Positions 55,087-62,888 of a stretch of 64,000 nt of DNA are shown one piece after another; the first letter of the stretch is position 1, and each line of letters opens with the position of its first letter. The translations under genes and the position numbers were made by a program. The DNA is from Helicobacter marmotae (GTDB taxonomy: Bacteria > Campylobacterota > Campylobacteria > Campylobacterales > Helicobacteraceae), in the NCBI RefSeq assembly GCF_003364255.1, contig NZ_NXLR01000002.1:1-64000 (forward strand), read 5' to 3'. Under the pieces are notes generated by a model, which worked only from the letters and a program-made list of their open reading frames with translations, did not search any database and was not told the DNA's origin.

Positions 55087-56221
55087 GGAGCACCTCTTTG
55101 AGTGTATTTGAGATAAAGGCTATATCTTTGAGTGTGAGTCCCTCATGCAAGGGGAGGGAGATATGGTTTTGCTCTACTTCTTCACAAGATGGGGTAGCAC
55201 AAACCAAAGGATGGTGTTGCAAAAAGGGTTGTTTATGTAAAAGTGGCTTATATGGGGCGTCTGCGTGGATTTGCTTAGATTTAAGGGCTGTGAGAATAGC
55301 ACTTGCTTTATGTTTATGCAAAAATACAATACATCTCCAAAAGCTATGCCTAAAGCCCTTAGGGATAGCTTGAAAGCGAAGTGTGCCATTATCTATAAGT
55401 GCCCTTAAATGCCTTTTATATGCAAGGGTTAGCCTCTCGCGTTTGTCTAGGGCTTTTTCTAAATGCTCTAACCCCGCTAGCCCTAAAATAGCGCTAAAAC
55501 TTGGCATTCTGTAGTTATTCCCTAAGGTAGTAAAGTCTTCTATTACACTTTGTGGTTTTAGCCCGCGATTAGCTATAGCTCGGCACGTATTAATAAAGGT
55601 TTTGTGATTACTCATAATCATACCTCCCTCGCCTGTGGTGAGAATCTTTGTGCTATAGAAGCTAAATACCCCCACATCGCCAATGCTCCCTGCCTTATGC
55701 GCTACTCCTTTTGTATCAATGGCGATTGCACCATGTGCATGGGAGCAGTCTTCAATAAGCGTAATCTGCCGTTGTTTGGCGAGGTTGGCAATATGGAAAA
55801 TATCAGGGCTTATAAGCCCGGCAAAATGCACTATAACTATGGCTTTGACTTGTGGGGTAAGGGCAGATTCTATGAGTTCTTGGGTTAGCATAAAGTCTTT
55901 ATTTACGCCTACAAGCCTTAGTGTTATGCCATTAAGGAGCACCGAGCTTGCGTTGGCAAAGAATGTTTGTGTAGGCACAATCACTTCATCGCCTGCTTGA
56001 AGCTTTAGGGCTTTAAATACCACATCAAGCGCACAAGAGCACGAACTTGTGGCAATCCCTTGCCTCACCCCGCAATAAAGCGCAAAAGCCTCTTCAAATG
56101 CCCTTACGTGCTCCCCCATAGAGAGCTTATCTGCGCCTTTTAGCATAGCGCGCGTTTGGGATAGAATCTGCATAATCTGCCTTTGGCTAAAATAAGGCAT
56201 AGCACTTACATAGCGTTTCAT
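55073..56221 (-). CDS. DegT/DnrJ/EryC1 sugar aminotransferase
   Basis: 382 aa. PLP lysine Lys192 in FSFYSTKILTTGEGG, IEDCSHAHGA, NRGLKPQSV and NNYRMPSFSAILGLAGLEHLEK. The STK-L-TGEGG form points to a C4-type aminotransferase group (PseC/PglE/ArnB-like) more than to FdtB. It overlaps its neighbours on both sides, so it is made with the epimerase and the ATP-grasp ligase. Confidence 0.88.
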   Translation of the reverse strand: MKRYVSAMPYFSQRQIMQILSQTRAMLKGADKLSMGEHVRAFEEAFALYCGVRQGIATSSCSCALDVVFKALKLQAGDEVIVPTQTFFANASSVLLNGITLRLVGVNKDFMLTQELIESALTPQVKAIVIVHFAGLISPDIFHIANLAKQRQITLIEDCSHAHGAIAIDTKGVAHKAGSIGDVGVFSFYSTKILTTGEGGMIMSNHKTFINTCRAIANRGLKPQSVIEDFTTLGNNYRMPSFSAILGLAGLEHLEKALDKRERLTLAYKRHLRALIDNGTLRFQAIPKGFRHSFWRCIVFLHKHKASAILTALKSKQIHADAPYKPLLHKQPFLQHHPLVCATPSCEEVEQNHISLPLHEGLTLKDIAFISNTLKEVLHAKA

Positions 56222-57189
56222 ACTAAGCCTCCTTGTATAAAAATGGCTTTAGCATAGGATTTGAGGGTAGATTCTATGCTTGGGGGCTCAAAGCCTAGCT
56301 GGGCTTTGGCTTTGGTTAAATCAAATTGCGCATTAAAGGGGTTAGGGGAGGGTTTAGGGCTTAGCATAAGCTTGGAGCGAGAATGTAGCGCATCAATAAG
56401 TGTGCTTGCTATAAAGGCGGTGCTTTGAGAGTTAGCACTACCTATGCAAAAGCATTCATAGCCCTTGATTTCTGCCCTTGCAGCGAGTAATAGAGCTTGT
56501 ATCGCATAATCTATATAAAGCACATTGCGCAGGACTTCTCCATTGCTAAAAAGCTCAATATTGCTATTTTCCCACGCACTTTTAGCAAACTCATAAATAA
56601 CCCCGCCTAAGTGGTTTAGCCCAAAAAGCGCAGGAAAGCGCAAGGTAGCTACATTTAGGGTTTTATGCTTTAAAGTGGCTATTTCTAGGAGTTTCTCACA
56701 CGTGTATTTGGCTAAGCCATAATAGCTAGATGGTGAAATAGGAGAACTTTCATTAATAATATAGGGTGCAAGGCTTAAAGCCGGCGGGGGTGCATACACA
56801 GAGGCAGTTGAAGTAAAGATGATTTTGGGAATCTTAGCTTGAAGTGCAAAGTCAATGAGCTTAAGCGTAGGCGTAATCGTATATTCAGTATATTCAGTAT
56901 ATTCAAGACTCGCGTATTCTACCATAGAAGCCAGATGAAATGCAAGAGAAAACTCATATTTTCTAAGCATAGAATCATCAAGATTCTTTAGCTCAAGTCG
57001 CTCATATTTGAAGTTATGATGATTTAATGTTTCAGGGCTTAAAAAGCCCCTCTCTTTGGGGTGGAGGTGAGTGTTATAAGCGTCTTTACGCCCGATACCC
57101 AATACTTTATGCCCTTGGGCTAGGAGGCTTTGGCATAAGCTTGCGCCTACAAATCCGCTAGCCCCTGTGACTAAAATATAATTCTGCAT
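56218..57189 (-). CDS. NAD-dependent sugar epimerase/dehydratase
   Basis: 323 aa extended SDR. GASGFVGASL at residues 8-17, STASVYAPP and YYGLAKYTCE (Tyr/Lys pair). A three-fold repeat YTEYTEYT near residue 100 is unusual. The reaction is unknown; by position it supplies the keto or epimerised sugar for the aminotransferase. Confidence 0.85.
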   Translation of the reverse strand: MQNYILVTGASGFVGASLCQSLLAQGHKVLGIGRKDAYNTHLHPKERGFLSPETLNHHNFKYERLELKNLDDSMLRKYEFSLAFHLASMVEYASLEYTEYTEYTITPTLKLIDFALQAKIPKIIFTSTASVYAPPPALSLAPYIINESSPISPSSYYGLAKYTCEKLLEIATLKHKTLNVATLRFPALFGLNHLGGVIYEFAKSAWENSNIELFSNGEVLRNVLYIDYAIQALLLAARAEIKGYECFCIGSANSQSTAFIASTLIDALHSRSKLMLSPKPSPNPFNAQFDLTKAKAQLGFEPPSIESTLKSYAKAIFIQGGLV

Positions 57190-57220
57190 ATATTCTCCTT
57201 GTGTGTAGCAAGGAGAAATA

Positions 57221-58143
57221 TTAGAAATATACTTCCTTATAACTCCTTGCCATTTTTAGCCCGTATGAAATAGGCTTTGGCGTGTGTGGTTGATGATAAA
57301 TAAACATCTCTATCATCGCTTCTACCCAATTCTCACTCGCTGCAAAGCTAAGGGCAGAGCCTCCACCTAATCGGGGGTTGATTTCTATAAAATAAACTTC
57401 TCCTGCTTGTGTGATAAATGCTTGTGCATTAATAGCCCCTACAAATGAAATATGTTTGGCTATTTTTAAAATATATTCATTTAGGGACTTGACATAGCAC
57501 ACCTCACCTTTAGTGGATTTGCCATCGCGCACCACAATGCGTGCTCTAGGGATAATATATAGAGGCTCTCCCTTGGGGTCAAAAAGGCAGTCGATTGTGT
57601 ATTCTTGCCCTGTGATTTCCTCTTGGGTAAGGTAGGAATCTTTTTCATTTATCCCCCCCCCCCCGTTAAAAAATCACTCCCTTTAGCTATGCCGACTCCT
57701 CCTCTCCCAAAACGGGGCTTTACAATGCCATAGTGCTTATAGAGCGCGCTTTTTGGCGTGGGGATATGGATTTTTTTAAAAAATTTATAGCTTTGCCATT
57801 TGTCTATAAAGGTTGCAATGGTGTGCGGAGGGGAGAGGAGCACAGAGATATGGTGTTTGGCAAACATCTCTATGCGCTCACTCCAGCCTAAAAGGCTCTC
57901 ATCAAGTGTGGGGAGGACTACATCAATATGATGCTTTAAGCAGAGATTGAGCGTTTTCTCCCATAAGTTTGGGTCATTTGCCTTGGGCATAAGGATAAAC
58001 TCATCAGCCTCTATTTTTGCGGCATTAAAGCTATCAATATCACTCGCACACGCAATATGCCCTGCTTGCTTGATAGCTTCAATGATATAAGAGCTGGTGA
58101 GGCAGCCACTGGCTTCGGTAAGGATTTTTAGAGGTTTTTTCAT
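57221..58143 (-). CDS. ATP-grasp ligase, second copy, phase-OFF
   Basis: The first 164 codons stop at 57649, behind a 12-G tract. In the next frame the coding continues (INEKDSYLTQEEITGQEYTI) and ends at 57221; 13 or 10 G would give about 307 aa. GIVKPRFGRGGVGIAKG is the ATP site and VYFIEINPRLGGGSALSF the metal site, now separated by the frameshift. It is related to the ligase at 54.0 kb. Overlaps the methyltransferase stop. Confidence 0.85.
57653..57664 (-). repeat. Poly-C tract, 12 C (G on coding strand), ATP-grasp (OFF)
   Basis: Coding strand TTTTTAAC-G12-ATAAATG, another member of the TTAAC-G(n)-ATA group. Confidence 0.9.
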
Positions 58144-59249
58144 ATATTTGCCTTTTTACATACGATGTAGTAGCGACTTTGTGTGGTATTTTTGAGTATG
58201 TCTAAATATGATTTCAGCTCTAAGGAGATAATCTCAAAAGACGTGTTGGAAAAAAGTTTTAGAATCTTTTCATAATCAAAAAAGCTTTGTATAGTGCCCC
58301 TCTCATGGGCTTCTTGCACTTCTATTTCGCCATTAAAGCTTTGCGTGTGGATATTTGAAAAGCCACTTGTGCTTTGCTCTCCAATAAGCGAGCAGAAAAA
58401 GTAAGTCTTGCTTACTCTTGCGATTTCTTTCATTAGGCTTTGAGCTAGGCTAAAAGGGAGGGAATCTAACACCCCATAGCTCAAAGTGAAGTCAAAAAAC
58501 TCATCTTCAAAAGGTATATGCTGCCCATCATAGAGCCTAAAATCCACATTGGCATTATGCTTTTTGGCAAGGGCTTTGGCTTGAGTTAGCGCATTTTGAG
58601 CAATGTCTATCCCAAAACTTTGAATCTTAAACTCACTCATTAAAATACTCTGCCTTCCAATTCCGCAGCCAAAGTCAAGCCCCCGCAAAGGAAGAAGTTC
58701 ATTATATCCCCCCCCCCCGCTGCTTTTAGAAGCTTGGGTGATTTGGTATGCTTGGGTGAAGGGGGATTCTTTTAAGGGGTTGGGTGTTTTTGGTTTATTA
58801 TGGGAATCTTTATTGGTCGCTAGTGATTCACTTAGAGAGTCTCTGGTAGATAAGAGAGATTCTTCGGGCATAAAGCCCTCGTGATGCCAAACTAATTTCC
58901 TTTGTGAGGTAATTTTGTCTTGCGGGTTGGACTTGTTGTCATGTCTTAGAGCTTGAGAATCAAGCGAAGAATTCACGCAGGCTTTGTGCGAATCATTATG
59001 ATATAGGGGGCTTTTAGAATCTGTTGTGTTGGTATTAGGGGCAGATTCAATAATTTCTCCATTTTTGCTAATGCCTATACCGGAGTGATAAAAGTCCCCG
59101 CGGTAGATAATATCGCTAAAATGCGTTTCATCTATCCTTTTTCGAATAAAGCGATTTAAAAAGCGCACGACTTCTTCATGCGGGTAGAAAATCGCATTTT
59201 CTCCCCTTGCATAACTTTCATTCCATTGTTTTGCTTTTATATCTTGCAT
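58140..59249 (-). CDS. SAM-dependent methyltransferase with an in-frame dispersed-repeat insertion, phase-ON
   Basis: 369 aa. Residues 1-70 and 182-369 read as a normal class I methyltransferase: YARGENAIFYPHEEVVRFLN, then GLDFGCGIGRQSIL (motif I, 190-203) and FDFTLSYGVLDSLPF. Between them, residues ~78-155 are polar, low-complexity translated repeat (SLDSQALRHDNKSNPQDK, PEESLLSTRDSLSES), absent from a standard fold. Gly178-181 come from 11 G, in frame here. The insertion probably forms a disordered loop; whether activity survives is unknown. Confidence 0.85.
   Translation of the reverse strand: MQDIKAKQWNESYARGENAIFYPHEEVVRFLNRFIRKRIDETHFSDIIYRGDFYHSGIGISKNGEIIESAPNTNTTDSKSPLYHNDSHKACVNSSLDSQALRHDNKSNPQDKITSQRKLVWHHEGFMPEESLLSTRDSLSESLATNKDSHNKPKTPNPLKESPFTQAYQITQASKSSGGGGYNELLPLRGLDFGCGIGRQSILMSEFKIQSFGIDIAQNALTQAKALAKKHNANVDFRLYDGQHIPFEDEFFDFTLSYGVLDSLPFSLAQSLMKEIARVSKTYFFCSLIGEQSTSGFSNIHTQSFNGEIEVQEAHERGTIQSFFDYEKILKLFSNTSFEIISLELKSYLDILKNTTQSRYYIVCKKANI
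58708..58718 (-). repeat. Poly-C tract, 11 C (G on coding strand), methyltransferase (ON)
   Basis: Coding strand AGCAGC-G11-ATATAATG. It lies nine residues ahead of motif I. Confidence 0.9.
58785..59012. repeat. Dispersed repeat inside the methyltransferase coding sequence
   Basis: Contains TAGAGCTTGAGAATCAAGCG (as at 21.9 kb), AAGAGAGATTCTTCGGGCAT and AGTGATTCACTTAGAGAG, the same words as the intergenic copies, yet stays open in the methyltransferase frame for about 76 codons. Confidence 0.85.
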
Positions 59250-59252
59250 GTT

Positions 59253-60108
59253 TTACTCCTTTTTATGAAACATAATGCTCAAGCTATCCCCAATAGGTAG
59301 GGGCGTGAGATTGTGGGCTTTGGCAAATTCATCAACTGCCTTTTTTGTCCCCTCATATGTGGGGTTAAAATAATCATCAATTAAGATTATCCCCCCCCCC
59401 CGTTAATCGCGGATAGAAGAACTCACACCCGGCTAGAATAGGCTGATATAAATCTACATCAAGATTCACAAAGGCAAATTTCTCATCTTTTGGAATGATT
59501 TTTGCGCTCTCTGGGAAATAGCCTTTCACAAAGCGCACATTTTCTAAATGGGGCATTTTGCTTTGTACAAGGGAGAGTGAGGTATCTCCAAACTCGCCTA
59601 CTTTGGCATTTGATAAACAAGCGGCATTATCATATTCACAATCTCTGCTATCAAAGCCCTCAAAGGTATCGCATAAATACAGCAATCGCTTATTAAAAGC
59701 GCGATTAATATGTCTCGCACTATCCCCTCTATGCACGCCAAGCTCTGCACAAGCTCCTTGCACTTTTCTTTGATTTAAAAGCCAAGAGAGATTGTAGATA
59801 AAGGCTATGCGCGCGTGGATATAGGTATCTGCTAGTTGGGTGTTAATTTTATGTGCGGGAATGTTGAGAGTTGAGAGAGTTTGCTTCACTCCATTAATAT
59901 CATAAGTGCCAATAAAAAGCATATCAAATTTAAGCCCATTTATCTCTTGTGGGCTAATGATAGGATAGGTTTTGTCTTGGATTTGAATGGACATTCCCAC
60001 TTTGGCTGGATTGCTATCCACAAAAGCAAGAATGTGGTAGTCTAAAAGTATATGCAGGGCTACTTGTTTGCCACGAGTGCCTGCTCCGTAGATAATGGCT
60101 TTTTGCAT
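59253..60108 (-). CDS. TylF-like O-methyltransferase, phase-OFF
   Basis: The open frame now ends at 59377 after 243 aa (RLTGGGDNLN). In the next frame IILIDDYFNPTYEGTKKAVDEF leads to a stop at 59253; 10 or 13 G would give about 284 aa. N-terminus IIYGAGTRGKQVALHIL is a nucleotide-binding (PglD/CoA-binding-like) part; GACAELGVHRGDSARHI and LDVDLYQPILAGCEFFYPRL are TylF-type. The tract has grown in the natural Gly turn before IIL-DDY, and its OFF state removes the last ~40 residues including those Asp residues. Confidence 0.85.
59391..59401 (-). repeat. Poly-C tract, 11 C (G on coding strand), TylF-like gene (OFF)
   Basis: Coding strand CGATTAAC-G11-ATAATC. 10 G would restore the full gene. 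Confidence 0.9.
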
Positions 60109-60151
60109 TTCACGCTCCTTTTACTTGAGGGCTTAGGAGCGTGAGGGGAAG

Positions 60152-61148
60152 TTAGAAGTAATCTCCCTCCTTTGGCAGGGGTGCTATCTCATGATGAGTT
60201 AGCAAAATGCCTTTATCATAGGCTTTGGCTAAGATACCTTGAGAATCCACTTTTAAAACCTTGCCCGGTTCGATATGAGGTAAATTGACTTCTACAATCT
60301 TTGCTTCCCATACTTTATAATATGAATCATTATAGAGTACCTCCGCTCCGACATATGGCTTACTTAAGGCGCGGATAAGGTTGTAAATACCCTCCGCACT
60401 CATTCTAAAATCAACTATGCCATCACGCACCCCTCGCTTTCGCCAGAGATTGGCAAGAGAATGATCTTGCGGGGAGCAGAGGGAATGTAGGACTTGAGCA
60501 AATGTTGTATTGCCCCCCCCCCCGCTTAATAGAATCTACTCTTTGAGTGATGGCTCTAGTGAAAGAGCAAATTTGTTTTTGGGCTAGGGATTCTATTTTT
60601 TCACAAAGGCTCTGGGCGTTATCTTCCGGAGTTATTTTAAAAGGCTCTTGGGAGAGAATTTCCCCACTATCCGCACCGCTATCCATTACAAAAAAGCTCG
60701 AAGCACTCTCTTTAAGCCCTAAAAATAAAGCCCAAATGACCGGGTGGCGTCCGCGATTAAAAGGGAGATGTGAGGGGTGGTAGCCTATGATTGGATAAGC
60801 TTGCAAGAGCGGGGGCTTGATAAGCTCACTCCAACCAAAGCAGTAGATAATATCTGGCTTGCAATTATGAATAAAGGCTAATATCTCTGCAGCATTGATA
60901 TTTTTAGCATAAATAAAGGGGATATTATATTCAAGGCAAAGGGGTGAAAGATTACAAAAGTCTGCATTAAAGCTTGAATGCTCTTTAGTCGCTACGCCCA
61001 CAAGCTCTATATCAATGTCCTTTGATAGCTTAAGGAGCGTTTGGAGTGAAGTATAAGAAAATGCCACACAACCTATAAAAAAGATTTTCAACAAGCAGTC
61101 CTTTATGTGGAATTGATTTAGGGAGTATAGCATTAAGGATTTAACCAC
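60152..61148 (-). CDS. Sugar N-formyltransferase, phase-OFF
   Basis: The open frame stops at 60423 after 241 aa. In the next frame the C-terminal domain continues (FAQVLHSLCSPQDHSLANLW, then VRDGIVDFRMSAEGIYNLIR) to 60152; 10 or 13 G would give about 331 aa. YHPSHLPFNRGRHPVIWAL with the catalytic His and DSGADSGEIL with the Asp mark a formyl-THF-dependent transferase, as in ArnA, VioF or WbkC. The tract sits in the linker between the catalytic and C-terminal domains, so the OFF form could still fold as the catalytic part. Confidence 0.85.
60513..60523 (-). repeat. Poly-C tract, 11 C (G on coding strand), formyltransferase (OFF)
   Basis: Coding strand CTATTAAGC-G11-CAATAC. 10 or 13 G restores the frame. 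Confidence 0.9.
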
Positions 61149-61257
61149 GCATTTAAAGGCTTTAATAAAGGTTTAAAAAAGTAAAGAATAGCGGGTGAGA
61201 TAGCAAGGAATGTTAGCTAAAAGTGCAAGTTGTTTATGGTTTAAGGAATTGTTAGAA

Positions 61258-61335
61258 TGGTCGGAGTAGCGGGATTCAAACCCACGACCTCACCCACCCC
61301 AAGGGTGCGCGCTAATCAGGCTGCGCTATACTCCG
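61258..61335 (-). tRNA. tRNA-Pro (anticodon GGG)
   Basis: Acceptor stem CGGAGTA/TACTCCG, D stem GCGC/GCGC, anticodon stem CACCC/GGGTG with loop TTGGGGT (anticodon GGG), T arm GTGGG-TTCAAAT-CCCGC (one G-G opposition by eye), discriminator A and an encoded CCA. 78 bases including CCA. It marks the end of the glycan locus. Confidence 0.93.
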
Positions 61336-61479
61336 ATGTGCCTATAAGCAATATGCTAGGCTATGTAAGCTTGGCATTATAGCAAATTTTATTAATCTGT
61401 CTAGCTTGAGGAGCATAAGCCTATGGAATGTAATTTGCTTAAACTTAAGAGATAATCACGCAGGAAGCAAGGAATGATT

Positions 61480-62520
61480 ATGCACAAAATAAAATTTATA
61501 TTCTATGGAATCTTAAGTTTGGCTTTTTTCTGCTCTTGCCTCTATGGGCAGAAAATCTCACAAATAGCCCAAATTGTGGGCATTAGAGAAAATAGCCTTG
61601 TGGGCTATGGTTTGGTGATAGGGCTTAATGGCACGGGTGATAAAAGTGGCTCAAAATTTACGATGCAGAGTGTGGCAAATATGCTGGAGAGCGTTAATGT
61701 AAAGCTTTCAGCCAATGATATTAAGTCTAAAAATGTCGCAGCCGTTATGGTAACGGCTAATTTGCCGCCATTTGCGAGGCAGGGCGATAAGCTTGATATA
61801 CTTGTATCTTCCATTGGTGATGCAAAGTCCATTAATGGAGGCACACTGATTATGACGCCTTTAAGCGGGGTTGATGGCAATATCTACGCCCTAGCACAAG
61901 GGAATCTTCTCTTAGGTGATAGCACAAGTGCGCTATCAGGCAGTATCATAGGCGGGGCAAGTGTGGAGCGTGAGATAGGCTATAGTCTGTATAATCAGCA
62001 AAATGCGACCTTAAGCCTTAAGAATTCAGATTTGCAAAATGCCATTAAGATTCAGCAGACTTTAAATAGCGTGTTTTCAGACGCCGTTGCGCTCGCTGTC
62101 GATGCACGCACGATTAAACTTACTAAGCCAGAGCATTTAAGTATGGTGGAATTTTTGGCATTAGTAGAAGAAGTAGAGATAGATTATTCACATAAAGAGC
62201 GCATCGTTATTGATGAACGATCAGGCACGATTATCGCGGGAGTGGGGATTGTAGTAGAGCCTGTGGTGATTACTCATGGGGATATTACTATTAAAATCTC
62301 TGATCAGGCATTAGAAGATAAAGATGCCCTATTGCTTGAAGATGGGGCGGTATTAAGCAAAGCCCAAGGCACTATTTCTAGTACTAATGGCACAAAACCC
62401 ACGGTTTCAAATGTTGTCAAAGCATTGCAAAAAATGGGTGCGAGCCCACGTAATGTGATTTCAATCCTTGAGAGTATGAAAAAATCAGGGGCGTTGCGTG
62501 CAGAAATTGAAGTGATGTAG
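61480..62520 (+). CDS. flgI: Flagellar P-ring protein
   Basis: 346 aa from ATG 61480 (AAGGA 6 bases upstream); ATG 61474 is two codons earlier. Signal peptide KIKFIFYGILSLAFFCSC with cleavage near QKIS. The mature start ISQIAQIVGIRENSLVGYGL and GLNGTGDKS are near-invariant in FlgI. It forms the periplasmic P ring around the flagellar rod. The order flgI - flgJ-like - flgS is as in other Helicobacter. Confidence 0.95.
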   Translation: MHKIKFIFYGILSLAFFCSCLYGQKISQIAQIVGIRENSLVGYGLVIGLNGTGDKSGSKFTMQSVANMLESVNVKLSANDIKSKNVAAVMVTANLPPFARQGDKLDILVSSIGDAKSINGGTLIMTPLSGVDGNIYALAQGNLLLGDSTSALSGSIIGGASVEREIGYSLYNQQNATLSLKNSDLQNAIKIQQTLNSVFSDAVALAVDARTIKLTKPEHLSMVEFLALVEEVEIDYSHKERIVIDERSGTIIAGVGIVVEPVVITHGDITIKISDQALEDKDALLLEDGAVLSKAQGTISSTNGTKPTVSNVVKALQKMGASPRNVISILESMKKSGALRAEIEVM

Positions 62521-62549
62521 ATACTTAAGATTCCATCAAAGGAGAAGTA

Positions 62550-62888
62550 ATGCGTATTGATAATTCTATGGCGATTATGAACTATAACAAAGCCTTAAAT
62601 GAGGGGCATTTAGCAAAAGAAGATAAAGCCCTAAGAGAGCAGACAGATAATTTTGAATCTATTTTGCTTAAATTTATGCTTGAGAATGCTATTAAAAATG
62701 ACAATCCGCTCTATCCTAAAGAGCCTGGCAGCGATATATACCATTCTATGTATATTGACCAATTAAGCCAAGAGCTAAGCGGGAGCTTTGGCTATAGTGA
62801 GCTTTTATTTAACTTCCTTAAAGAGCAAGAAAGGGAGGGCAAAGCCACATCAAGCAAGTTTGCAAGTAAAAATCCGTATGGAAAATAG
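62550..62888 (+). CDS. FlgJ-like rod-binding protein (no muramidase domain)
   Basis: 112 aa. [21 protein letters not shown], then a gap of nine, [17 protein letters not shown] matches the FlgJ N-terminal rod-capping domain (E-x-x-F-x-x-x-L). The peptidoglycan hydrolase half of enterobacterial FlgJ is absent, as usual in epsilonproteobacteria. GGAGAAGTA precedes the start. Its end overlaps flgS by 11 bases. Confidence 0.85.
   Translation: MRIDNSMAIMNYNKALNEGHLAKEDKALREQTDNFESILLKFMLENAIKNDNPLYPKEPGSDIYHSMYIDQLSQELSGSFGYSELLFNFLKEQEREGKATSSKFASKNPYGK

Noticed and set aside
56880-56910. Triple repeat coding YTEYTEYT in the epimerase as a phase-variable site
   Set aside because: The unit is 9 bases, so length changes keep the frame; it can alter only the repeat number in the protein.
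61370-61400. Possible sigma-54 promoter before flgI (TTGGCATTATAGCA)
   Set aside because: The GG to GC spacing is 7 bases and not 10, so it does not fit the sigma-54 consensus.
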